DNA of 64,000 bases, taken from NCBI RefSeq assembly GCF_002019645.1, contig NZ_KV917374.1, forward strand, positions 647,452 to 711,451, written 5' to 3'. The notes beneath the pieces are model-generated. The model did not search any database and had not been told where the DNA came from. It saw nothing but the letters and a program-made list of their open reading frames with translations. Both the position numbers and the translations under genes were made by a program. The stretch comes from Litchfieldia alkalitelluris (GTDB taxonomy: Bacteria > Bacillota > Bacilli > Bacillales > Bacillaceae_L). Positions 24,145 through 32,288 of the stretch are shown piece after piece (the first letter of the stretch is position 1; the number at the start of each line of letters is the position of its first letter).

Positions 24145-24543
24145 ATGCCTAATTACGTAACGAGAATCTCGACAATTGAAATTCCTGTTTCTAATGTTGA
24201 GAAGTCTGCACACTGGTATGCAAAAACATTAAACTTATTTATAGAACATCAAAGTGATCAAGATGCGATGCTTAGCTTCAATGCAAAAGGAATACCAAGC
24301 ATCTATTTGGTACAAACAAATGATGACCGAAAAATTTCATTTGAAAATACGAATACAAATGTCACACATAGTGTGGTTGATTTCTACACATATAATCTCG
24401 AGGGATTTTATCAATTTCTAAAAGATAGTGGGATCGAAGTGGGTCCACTAAACGTAAATGGTGAATTTGGAGGATTCGGCTTCAAAGACCCAGACGGAAA
24501 CCTACTAAGCGCAACAAATATAGCCCACCTAGGACAAGAGTAA
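24145..24543 (+). CDS. VOC (glyoxalase/bleomycin-resistance) family protein
   Basis: A 132-residue protein with GGGGAGGGG before the ATG. It shows the VOC pattern: ISTIEIPVSNVEKSAHWYAK at the start, TNVTHSVVDFYTYNLEGFYQ in the middle and GFGFKDPDGNLLSATN at the end. The FKDPDGN loop is diagnostic. One metal ligand position is uncertain (no clear Glu/His pair), so substrate and activity cannot be assigned. It has its own promoter and terminator. Confidence 0.87.
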   Translation: MPNYVTRISTIEIPVSNVEKSAHWYAKTLNLFIEHQSDQDAMLSFNAKGIPSIYLVQTNDDRKISFENTNTNVTHSVVDFYTYNLEGFYQFLKDSGIEVGPLNVNGEFGGFGFKDPDGNLLSATNIAHLGQE

Positions 24544-24569
24544 AAGCTTTCTATGAAGAAGGCTTTTTT
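24543..24569 (+). terminator. Terminator after VOC gene
   Basis: AAAAGCTTTCT-ATGA-AGAAGGCTTTTTT. Confidence 0.8.
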
Positions 24570-24589
24570 AAAATTTAAAAAAGAAAAGT

Positions 24590-25005
24590 ATAAAATTTTT
24601 TACTACCATAGCCTTAGAACTGTGGTATTTTTCGTGTTTAGAGACTATTTCTTTAAATGAATATTTTTTGGTGTTTTAAGCTTTGATAGTGATCATTGTT
24701 GATTTTTCGAGTAGGTATAGGACTCATAGGCGGAAAAATTCCGGCTAATGTATCTGGTAAGGGCTTAAGAAGCATATATAAACGGAGAAATTCCGGTTAT
24801 CGTCTCTAAAATATGACTAAACCTAAAGATTATGGTCATATAAGCGGAAAAACTCCTGTTATTTTTAGGGAAATGTTGCTATTTCCCAATTTAAGTGGAA
24901 TTTTTCCGTTTAAATTCAACCACAGTGAAATGAACATGATAGGAGACACCCATTTAAAAAGAAAAATCAAAAAGTGACCGAGCCTTGCCCGGTTTTTTTA
25001 TTTGG
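24590..25005. repeat. About 400-bp dispersed repeat block, copy A
   Basis: Begins with a hairpin ACCATAG...CTGTGGTATTTTT. It then carries GATTTTTCGAGTAGGTATAG, three or more AAGCGGAAA/TTCCG palindromic words, ATATGACTAAACCTAAAGAT and AGGGAAATGTTGCTATTTCC, and ends with a CCGGGCAAGGC-type hairpin and U-tract near 24990. Copy B at 27400-27935 keeps the same order. No gene is seen in 24544-25137. Confidence 0.7.
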
Positions 25006-25137
25006 TATCGACAAAATTCGGGTGGTGACACCCGAACGAAACCAGCCAACTAACTACCCAAACCAAAAAAATCACAAAAGGTTTTGCATACTCCATGAAT
25101 AAAGGAGAAAAATAACTTTATTCAGGAGGTGTTACCA

Positions 25138-25689
25138 GTGTCAAATCCATTTGAGGCTGTTTGGAATACGTTGAAGACGTTAATAGATGATGAGCCGAAG
25201 TCACCTTTACATATTATTGAGGCTGGAGATTTATGGACTTATTATACGGCATTAGAGGAATTTATACGTTATGAAGAGGTAGGATTAAATACGTCAACTG
25301 ATGATGAGATTCTTGAAATGTTAACAGATGCAATTAGAGTTTGTGAGGCACAATCTCAAAAAATTAGCGCGTTTATGGTGAAGGAAGGAATTCCTCTTCC
25401 TGATGTAACATCGGCAAAACCTAAATCAGATCCGAAAGAAGTTCCATTAGGCGTAAAATTAACAGATGATGAAATCGCGAATGGAATTGCATTTAAAATC
25501 GTCACACTCATGCAGCTTTGTGGAAAAGGACAGGCAGATGCGATAAGAAATGACGTTGGTGTATTATGGTTAGAGCTATATGGCGAGTTCGTTTCCTTTG
25601 GTGCTACCTTAAAAACATTGATGAGAAAACGGGGATGGATTAAGGTTCCGCCATACTACTATCCACCAGGAACCCCGACCTCAAAGTAA
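25138..25689 (+). CDS. DUF3231 family (ferritin-like) protein
   Basis: A 183-residue protein started from GTG at 25138, since GGAGGT sits 8 bases before it. Pattern SNPFEAVWNTLKTLIDDEPK at the N-terminus and AFKIVTLMQLCGKGQADAIRN to WLELYGEFVSFGATLKTLMR at the C-terminus match DUF3231, an all-helical family with two ferritin-like units, abundant in spore formers. Only about half of the usual 330-residue two-domain length is present. Role unknown. Followed by a hairpin shared with the convergent LCP gene. Confidence 0.72.
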   Translation: MSNPFEAVWNTLKTLIDDEPKSPLHIIEAGDLWTYYTALEEFIRYEEVGLNTSTDDEILEMLTDAIRVCEAQSQKISAFMVKEGIPLPDVTSAKPKSDPKEVPLGVKLTDDEIANGIAFKIVTLMQLCGKGQADAIRNDVGVLWLELYGEFVSFGATLKTLMRKRGWIKVPPYYYPPGTPTSK

Positions 25690-25722
25690 AAAGAAAAGGT
25701 AAGCCCGAAAATTGGACTTACC
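25688..25722 (-). terminator. Terminator between DUF3231 and LCP genes
   Basis: GGTAAGCCC pairs with GGACTTACC. The U-tract TTTTCTTTTT is on the minus strand, so it serves the LCP gene. Confidence 0.75.
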
Positions 25723-25729
25723 TACTAAC

Positions 25730-26656
25730 TTAATTAATCTCTAAGTTTGTTTTTAATCTTGAAATCACAGCTTGGCGCTCTTCTTCAGAAACAATCAGAT
25801 ACCAAATTCCACCAATTGTTTGGCCGGTTCCTTGAATCGTCTCTTGTTCATTGTTGCGACGAGCATCAGCATAATTCGCTTGAAGAGTTCTCATCTCTTT
25901 AAATGTCATATTTGTCGTAATGTTATCACCAGAAATCGCAAGCAAATCATCTAGCTTCGTAATCGTTGATGGTGATGCACCAGCATCGATGATGGCACGA
26001 ATGACTTCACGCTGACGATCTTGGCGTCCGAAATCACTATCAATACTACGGATACGCGAGAAAATTAATGCTTGTTCACCATTAAGTGTAATTTGACCTT
26101 CCGCAAAATTGTGGCCGCCATGTGTGAAGGCTTTAGAATTATTAACAGTTATTCCACCTAGAGTATTAACAATATCCTGAAAGCTTTCCATGTTAATTTT
26201 CACATAATAATCAATTGGAATATCCAAGAACTTCTCAACCGTTTGAACGGTCATATCTGTTCCACCAAATGCGTATGAGTGGTTGATTTTATCTTGAATG
26301 CCTTTGCCGACAATTTCCACTCGTGTATCACGAGGAATACTCAGCATATTCATTGAATTCGTGTTTGGATTCAGTGTGACAACAATTAATGAATCGGCAC
26401 GACCTTTGTCACCTGTACGCTCATCCACACCCATTAACAGAATCGAAATGGGATCAGCTTTATCTAGGTTGATATCTGTATCACGTAAGCTTGACGGTGT
26501 ACGCTCCTCATGCATCGAATCAACCGTTGTTGCTAAATTTTGATATAAATAAAAGGCATAGCCAGCCACTGCTAAAATAAAAATCCCGATAATACTACCA
26601 ATGATTTTCAGCCACTTTTTGCCTTTCTTTTTTACATGTTTATCAGAACGACCCAT
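25730..26656 (-). CDS. LytR-CpsA-Psr (LCP) family wall polymer transferase
   Basis: Membrane enzyme of 308 residues that joins anionic glycopolymers such as teichoic acid to peptidoglycan. The ATG at 26654-26656 is chosen because AGAGAGGATG lies just before it. The next ATG at 26665 overlaps that site. One N-terminal helix (WLKIIGSIIGIFILAVAGYA) precedes the LCP domain: ISILLMGVDERTGDKGRADS, MLSIPRDTRVEI, GDKGRADSLIVVTLNP, and DFGRQDRQREVIRAI. Size is usual. It belongs with TagT/TagU/LytR, but I cannot say which. Confidence 0.9.
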   Translation of the reverse strand: MGRSDKHVKKKGKKWLKIIGSIIGIFILAVAGYAFYLYQNLATTVDSMHEERTPSSLRDTDINLDKADPISILLMGVDERTGDKGRADSLIVVTLNPNTNSMNMLSIPRDTRVEIVGKGIQDKINHSYAFGGTDMTVQTVEKFLDIPIDYYVKINMESFQDIVNTLGGITVNNSKAFTHGGHNFAEGQITLNGEQALIFSRIRSIDSDFGRQDRQREVIRAIIDAGASPSTITKLDDLLAISGDNITTNMTFKEMRTLQANYADARRNNEQETIQGTGQTIGGIWYLIVSEEERQAVISRLKTNLEIN

Positions 26657-26874
26657 GTAAATCATCCTCTCTATATTCAGTTTTTAAGAATCTATTTGAG
26701 CATAAGCTATATATATTACGAATCATTCGACAAAAAGTTTCATAGAACAGAATAATCATAGACACTTTTTATACGTTTGTCTATAAAATTTTTCTAACAA
26801 CTTTCCTTAAAACTGGAAATATAGTAAAATTAAATTAACAGGATATGACAATTTTCACAAGTGGAGGGAAAAGG

Positions 26875-27189
26875 ATGAAGGAAAAGCTACTAAATGTTCT
26901 ATTATATATTGCCATTTATACATGTATTATCGTTTCAACAGTGATTCTATTTTTCAACGGTTCATTCGGATATTTCATCTATATACTAACACTTGGAGAA
27001 CAACAAGGAACCTACATCTTTAGTACCATCGGCCTAATCGGAGCATTACTAGCTCTCATTCCTCTCCTGTTTCACAAAAATGCGGGGAAATTTTACTATC
27101 TCGTATTACTAGGAGCAAACTCCGTCGTGATTTTTTATCCGTATATGTTTGACGCAATAGCCACACACATCTTTCCAAAATTTATATAG
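26875..27189 (+). CDS. Small three-helix membrane protein (hypothetical)
   Basis: A 104-residue protein. The ATG at 26875 with GGAGGGAAAAGG before it is preferred to 26845. Three hydrophobic segments are seen at about residues 5-25, 45-65 and 75-95, with short polar loops such as TLGEQQGTY and FHKNAGKF. No family recognised. It is divergent from the LCP gene and is followed directly by the repeat cluster at 27189. Confidence 0.68.
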   Translation: MKEKLLNVLLYIAIYTCIIVSTVILFFNGSFGYFIYILTLGEQQGTYIFSTIGLIGALLALIPLLFHKNAGKFYYLVLLGANSVVIFYPYMFDAIATHIFPKFI

Positions 27190-27330
27190 AAGCACGGCGG
27201 CGGTTCTCGGGGAGCATGGGGACGGTTCTCGTGCTTCCATCCGTCAAAAAGAAGCGCTGGGACGGTTCTCGTGCTTCTTTGCTAGCGCAAATGGGAAGCG
27301 CTGGGACGGTTCTCATGCTTCCATCCGTCG
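27189..27330. repeat. GGGACGGTTCTCGTGCTTC repeat cluster (three units)
   Basis: First locus, from the left, of the repeat family that fills intergenic spaces to the right. Units at about 27216, 27256 and 27302, separated by CATCCGTCAAAAAGAAGCGC and GCTAGCGCAAATGGGAAGCG spacers. Each unit is a near palindrome (GAAGCACG...CGTGCTTC). Confidence 0.85.
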
Positions 27331-27399
27331 TAGTTTAGTAGACTGCAAGAACCTCAAGTGACAGTTTATGTTTTATAAAAAGAGAAGAAAGCATAACAT

Positions 27400-27935
27400 G
27401 TTGGACTACCACAGACGTTGATACTGTGGTGTTTTTCGTATATGGAGACAAATGTTTTAAAACAAATAGATAAAAATCAACATTGGGAAGCATTTAAGTA
27501 ATAGGCTATCTCAGAGATTCGTCCTATTATCATTAAGAAGGTTGAAAAATTTACCCATTGTTGAATTTTCACGTTGGTATAGGAATTCATAAGCGGAGAA
27601 ATTCCGCCTAATGCATCTAGTAGGGGCTTAAGAAGCTGATATAAGCGGAATTATTCCCGTAAACTCCTCTTATATATGACTAAATCCAATGATTAGGTTC
27701 ATATAAGTGGAAAAACTCCCCTTATATTTAGGGAAATGTTGTTATTTCCCGAATTAAGCGGAATTTTTCCGGTTAAATTCTACCATAGTGAAATCAACAT
27801 GATAGAACAAGAGCATAGCGATTTGGTCAGAAATAACCGTTCGCATTATAAAGATGTACATGATCTAGGATTACAAATGAACGGATTTCACTAAACAAAA
27901 AAGGACCGGGATTAGCCAGGTTTTTTTTATGCCCA
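27400..27935. repeat. About 400-bp dispersed repeat block, copy B
   Basis: Same order of elements as copy A at 24590: ACCACAG...CTGTGGTGTTTTTCGT, GTTGGTATAGGAATTCATAA, AAGCGGAGAAATTCCGCCTAA, ATATGACTAAATCCAATGAT, AGGGAAATGTTGTTATTTCC, and a final hairpin with U-tract near 27930. Roughly 70-80 percent alike by eye in the shared parts, with a longer middle spacer. Confidence 0.7.
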
Positions 27936-27982
27936 AAAACTCCCCAAAAACAAACAATTATTTTTCCGTCATTCGATTTATT

Positions 27983-28025
27983 TCGACAATATTCCACCTA
28001 GTTCTATACTACTATTAGTAGTATA
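27983..28025 (+). promoter_or_regulatory. Promoter with palindromic operator before the dynamin operon
   Basis: TCGACA (27983-27988), 16 bases, TATACT (28005-28010). The -10 forms the left end of TATACTACTATTAGTAGTATA (28005-28025), two 10-bp arms perfectly inverted about one central base. A repressor bound here would block RNA polymerase. No regulator gene is adjacent. Confidence 0.7.
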
Positions 28026-28067
28026 AGAATATATTACCAACTCATAAAAATGTAGGGGTGAAGCTGC

Positions 28068-30065
28068 TTGTTAACCACTGTGTCTAATCCGGATTTATTT
28101 TTGAAATATCATAAGACGCTTAATGAGCTAGGTGTGAATATGGATTTACAAACAATTGATGACGTGAAAAGGAAATTAGAATCAAACCAGTATATTATTT
28201 CAGTAATAGGTGCGATGAAATCAGGAAAATCCACGTTCATTGATGCTTTACTAGGATTCGAATTAATGCCAAGTGAAAATGAGGCGTGTACCTTAACAAC
28301 AACAGATATTCATGTTGATAAGTTTGATGGATTTATTACTAAAGTATTTACAGATGGTAGTAAGGAAAAAATAAAAGGAAATAAAGGTTCTCTCGCAAAA
28401 GCTTTTCATCAGGATGTGAAAAAGCACCGTTCATCTAATAAGAAAGTGGATTTTCACTATGAAGTGAGCTCAGAAATGGATTGTTTAAAGGGATTGAGCT
28501 CGAATGCCAAATTTACTATAGTCGACACTCCTGGAGTAAATGAAATGAGTGGGCTTGGTATAGATAAGCAAGATATAAAACAAACTTTTACCGACGTGAT
28601 TAAACGATCTAGCTCTATCGTTTATGTGCTAGATTATCAATATTATAAAGCAGAAGAAAATAGAGAGATCATTAAGCAGATTAAGAAAATTAGACCTGAT
28701 TTGCTATCGAATATGATTTTTATTTTAAATAAAATTGATCGAATAAATTATAAAGATAAAACAATGGATTCAATTTTAACTGAAATTTCTAAGGCACTAA
28801 AGTCCTGGGGAGTTCATTCGTTTGAACTATACCCAGTCTCAGCCATTAAAGCGTTATATGGTAGATATATAAATTCAGGTGGAGATTTAACTCGAATAAA
28901 GGAGAATCTAGGACAGTATTTAATAAGTAAAGAGTTGGTCGTAGAGGGAGACACGATAACGGTAAAAGAGCGCCCCGAAGATGCGGCGGACCGCTTAATC
29001 ACTGAAAGCGTAATGAACGTATTTGAAGAAAATGTACTTGTACCGACGTATTTATCCTCATCGGACCGTATTAAGCATAGCTCTAACTCTCTATTATTTT
29101 CGATTTCTGAACAAATAAAAGAGAAGTTGGATGATATTAAAAATGAACTTCTGCTCGGGCAAAAGGAGTTGGATGATGAGCTTAATAGAGTCCAAGAGAA
29201 GATTCAAGGCATTAACGATACATTTAAGATCGCAGAAGAAAAAAGGGCAGAGCTTGAGGTCATGCTAAAGAAACCAACCTTTGACAAGGTAAAAGCTAAA
29301 GAGTATCACTATGAGCTTCCTTATTATCCATCTGTGAACTCATATAGTGGGTATAAATACACTTCGAGTTATTCTGCAGAGCGAGAGGCGAAAAGTGAAT
29401 TTAGTCGTTGGAAAAGTAATATCAAATTTCCTTTTGAAAGTATCCACTCGTATTATAGTAGAAAGCTATATTATTCAACATCAACCGATAATTTTTTCTA
29501 TAAAACCAACACAAAAGTAAGTAAAGTCATTCAAAAACTATCTGCACTATTAGATAAAGAGTTAATAAAAGCTAATAGTAAAGAGGTTATCACATTAATG
29601 AGCAATATCAGTGTCATGCCAGAGCCATTAATGGAAATGACCTATAGCAATACAAGGGAATATGTAAGTGACTTTTACGATAATTCAGCATTTATAGATA
29701 CCGATTACACAGAAATGTATGTTGGAGAAACCATCTTTGGCAACTCTAAATATAAAGATAGATACACCTATGACCTTGGTGATGCCCTAAGGAATGAGTG
29801 GGATGATGTTACTGCTGCAATGAAAAATTGTAGCTATGACTTTTTTAGTGATTATTATGATAAAAAATATGATACCTATTTATCAGAGCTACGAGAAGTG
29901 GTTGAGGAGGAATTTTCAAAAATCCCACCAGTACTAAAGAGTGTCTTGAAACAGTTAGAAGCCCAGCAAAAGAAGTTAAAAACTACAAAAAACAAACAAT
30001 ATCAATCTAAATTAAAAATGATTCAGCAGATAGAAAAAGAACTAGAGGAGATAAACCAACCATGA
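28068..30065 (+). CDS. Dynamin-like GTPase 1
   Basis: Large GTPase of 665 residues, first of four in one operon. The TTG at 28068 has AGGGGTG 8 bases upstream. G1 is GAMKSGKST (about residues 48-56), G2 region ends in CTLTTTD, G3 is IVDTPGVNE, G4 is ILNKIDRI. The rest is charged and helical with a coiled coil (LNRVQEKIQGINDTFKIAEE) and a long C-terminal stalk with many tyrosines (about 405-470). No obvious membrane-inserting segment is seen, unlike gene 2. Bacterial dynamin-like proteins work in pairs or sets on membranes, in fusion, repair or phage defence. Overlaps gene 2 by ATGA. Confidence 0.85.
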   Translation: MLTTVSNPDLFLKYHKTLNELGVNMDLQTIDDVKRKLESNQYIISVIGAMKSGKSTFIDALLGFELMPSENEACTLTTTDIHVDKFDGFITKVFTDGSKEKIKGNKGSLAKAFHQDVKKHRSSNKKVDFHYEVSSEMDCLKGLSSNAKFTIVDTPGVNEMSGLGIDKQDIKQTFTDVIKRSSSIVYVLDYQYYKAEENREIIKQIKKIRPDLLSNMIFILNKIDRINYKDKTMDSILTEISKALKSWGVHSFELYPVSAIKALYGRYINSGGDLTRIKENLGQYLISKELVVEGDTITVKERPEDAADRLITESVMNVFEENVLVPTYLSSSDRIKHSSNSLLFSISEQIKEKLDDIKNELLLGQKELDDELNRVQEKIQGINDTFKIAEEKRAELEVMLKKPTFDKVKAKEYHYELPYYPSVNSYSGYKYTSSYSAEREAKSEFSRWKSNIKFPFESIHSYYSRKLYYSTSTDNFFYKTNTKVSKVIQKLSALLDKELIKANSKEVITLMSNISVMPEPLMEMTYSNTREYVSDFYDNSAFIDTDYTEMYVGETIFGNSKYKDRYTYDLGDALRNEWDDVTAAMKNCSYDFFSDYYDKKYDTYLSELREVVEEEFSKIPPVLKSVLKQLEAQQKKLKTTKNKQYQSKLKMIQQIEKELEEINQP

Positions 30066-32230
30066 GTATCGAGAAAATAACTGAGCTTGCGAGCCTGACA
30101 GAAGAGTTGTCTGCGTTTATTAGAAGTGATTTATTTTTACAAGAAAATAATCAAACGATTTCTGCACTAGAGCATTCACATCATAATTTAATGAATCGTA
30201 GATATGTGGTTTCGGTGATTGCTGCGATGAAAGCTGGGAAGTCAACGACATTTAATGCGTTGTTAGGAAGAGATTTGCTACCCAATGAAAATGCCTCTTG
30301 TACCACTGCGATAACAGAAGTGAAGCATGCAAACGAAATGATTGATAGAGTTACAAAGGTCTACAAAGATGGCGCCGTTAAGCTAATAAAAGCTGAAGGT
30401 GGCAAGACACTAGAAGAGAACTTTCAAGAAGATGTTAGGGCATCTAGACGAAATGATGAAGTGAAAAATATTGAGAAATATTATGTTGAATGTCCAGTTA
30501 GAGCATTAGAGGGTTCAAGTTATAAGGAGTTAGTACAAAACTTTATTCTTGTTGATACACCAGGTCCAAATGAAGCGAATGTTGGAGACTTTGATGTGGC
30601 AGAACTACAAAGAATTGCATTAGAACAGCTCCGTCACTCAGATGCACTGATTATTCTATTTGACTATCAAAACTATAAATCTGACACAAATGCCAATATC
30701 CTAAAAAGTATTTTTGAAAACCGAGAAGACCTTGAAAAGGATCAGGATAAAATCTATTTTCTTGTTAATAAAATAGATGCCATGACATCTAAGGATGGAA
30801 CGATCGCAGATACTCTTTTAAAGGTAAAACAACTAATTCGCGAGCATGCACCGATTATTAAGAATCCGAATGTGTTTGCCTTTTCAGCAAAACAGGCCTG
30901 CCTAGCTCGTAGTGTAATTAATCAAACTGCAACAGAAGAAATGAAGAATGAAATGAAAACGGCCTATGGTTCAAAGTATTCTTTTCAAAAGGAAATTGAT
31001 GGAGACGTATATGAAGTCATTCCGAGTCCTGAAAAATTTGCAGATCAGCTGTTAAAAGATAGTCAAATCGTTCAAATCGAAGAAAAAATTATTGAAAAGG
31101 TATTCGACCGAGCAAGTGAGCAGATGATGAAAAATGGATTTCATAAAGCTGAACAAGCAATCCTTGACATTGTAAATAGTGTTCAGGCTCAAATCGAAAT
31201 AAGCTCAAAAACGGATGAAGAAATTTACCTTGGAATTAGTGAAAGTAAAACACAAATTCTCACCTTAAAGGATAAAGGAGAAAAAATCAAAAACTTACCT
31301 GCCAAACATTTAGACTTATTAAAGAGTCAGGTGCAGTCCATCATTACACAAATTCCTGATACGATCCAGAAAACAATAAATGGGATACTTCCTAAAGAAG
31401 ATATACTCCAAAGCGAGGATCAACATTTTTTAAATGAACGAATTCAATCAATACAAAGAGATGTAGCAAACATGATTGAAATCTCACTTAATCGTGAAGT
31501 GGATCGAATTCAAAGGCTTGCATTTGAAACTCAAAATAAAATTAGTACGAAGCTTACGGAGGAGTTTCAAAAGCTATCAGATAGTGCAAATGAGATGATT
31601 GGGAAAAAGCTGACGATTACGTTAAGAAGCTACAACATTCAAGAGATTTCTAAGAATCAAGTTGATCAAAAAGACGCAGATGTTAGGGAAAAGGACAAAA
31701 TTACGGATGGGATGGAAACCGTGTTTGATCCAAAGCAAGCTGCCATTGTTTCAGCAACAACAACAACGTTAGGTGCAACTATTGGAGGGGCTGTTGGAAG
31801 TGTTTTTCCAGTTATTGGCACGGCTATCGGAGCTGCCGTGGGTGGAGCCATTGGTGGATTAATTGGTTATTTTTCTGGTGGAAAGTCATCCAAGCCCGTT
31901 ACTCATAAGAAGAAGTTCTATACAGCAGATATTAGTGAGATGAAAAAATCTCTTGCTAAGGGTGCATTAGAGATTGCTGGGAAAGCTGGAAAGGATTTAG
32001 AGAACAGCATTAATCAGCTAGAAGTAGAGTATTCAGCTTTTATAGGGAAACAGTTGGATGAGTTTATTGCTAATTTGAACACGCAACTAGATGAAATGAT
32101 GGCTCAGTATGAAGCGAATAAGAACGATCTGGATCAGCATATGGGGCATATGAATGTGATTTTGAAAGAGATGGAAGTGTTTGAGGAAAGATTGAAGGCC
32201 ATTGAATCGAAAGAGATGTTGTTTGTTTAA
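30062..32230 (+). CDS. Dynamin-like GTPase 2 with glycine-zipper membrane segment
   Basis: A 722-residue GTPase whose ATG overlaps the stop of gene 1, with GAGGAG before it. G1 AAMKAGKSTTFNALLG (about 54-69), G3 LVDTPGPNE and G4 LVNKIDAM are intact. A glycine-rich hydrophobic hairpin at about 565-605 (TTLGATIGGAVGSVFPVIGT, then AIGAAVGGAIGGLIGYFSGG) is the clearest membrane-insertion element of the operon and is typical of a dynamin paddle. Flanking helices (ITELASLTEELSAFIRSDLF, EVEYSAFIGKQLDEF) should form the stalk. Closest in plan to LeoA/DynA-type bacterial dynamins. Probably the membrane-anchored partner. Confidence 0.87.
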   Translation: MSIEKITELASLTEELSAFIRSDLFLQENNQTISALEHSHHNLMNRRYVVSVIAAMKAGKSTTFNALLGRDLLPNENASCTTAITEVKHANEMIDRVTKVYKDGAVKLIKAEGGKTLEENFQEDVRASRRNDEVKNIEKYYVECPVRALEGSSYKELVQNFILVDTPGPNEANVGDFDVAELQRIALEQLRHSDALIILFDYQNYKSDTNANILKSIFENREDLEKDQDKIYFLVNKIDAMTSKDGTIADTLLKVKQLIREHAPIIKNPNVFAFSAKQACLARSVINQTATEEMKNEMKTAYGSKYSFQKEIDGDVYEVIPSPEKFADQLLKDSQIVQIEEKIIEKVFDRASEQMMKNGFHKAEQAILDIVNSVQAQIEISSKTDEEIYLGISESKTQILTLKDKGEKIKNLPAKHLDLLKSQVQSIITQIPDTIQKTINGILPKEDILQSEDQHFLNERIQSIQRDVANMIEISLNREVDRIQRLAFETQNKISTKLTEEFQKLSDSANEMIGKKLTITLRSYNIQEISKNQVDQKDADVREKDKITDGMETVFDPKQAAIVSATTTTLGATIGGAVGSVFPVIGTAIGAAVGGAIGGLIGYFSGGKSSKPVTHKKKFYTADISEMKKSLAKGALEIAGKAGKDLENSINQLEVEYSAFIGKQLDEFIANLNTQLDEMMAQYEANKNDLDQHMGHMNVILKEMEVFEERLKAIESKEMLFV

Positions 32231-32288
32231 TATGATTTTAACCCCAAACTAATTAGTACAGAATCCATATATGACGGAGGCCACGAGC

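Noticed and set aside
27798-27893. 31-codon frame MIEQEHSDLVRNNRSHYKDV...
   Set aside because: No ribosome-binding site and it lies at the end of the dispersed block; coding character is uncertain.
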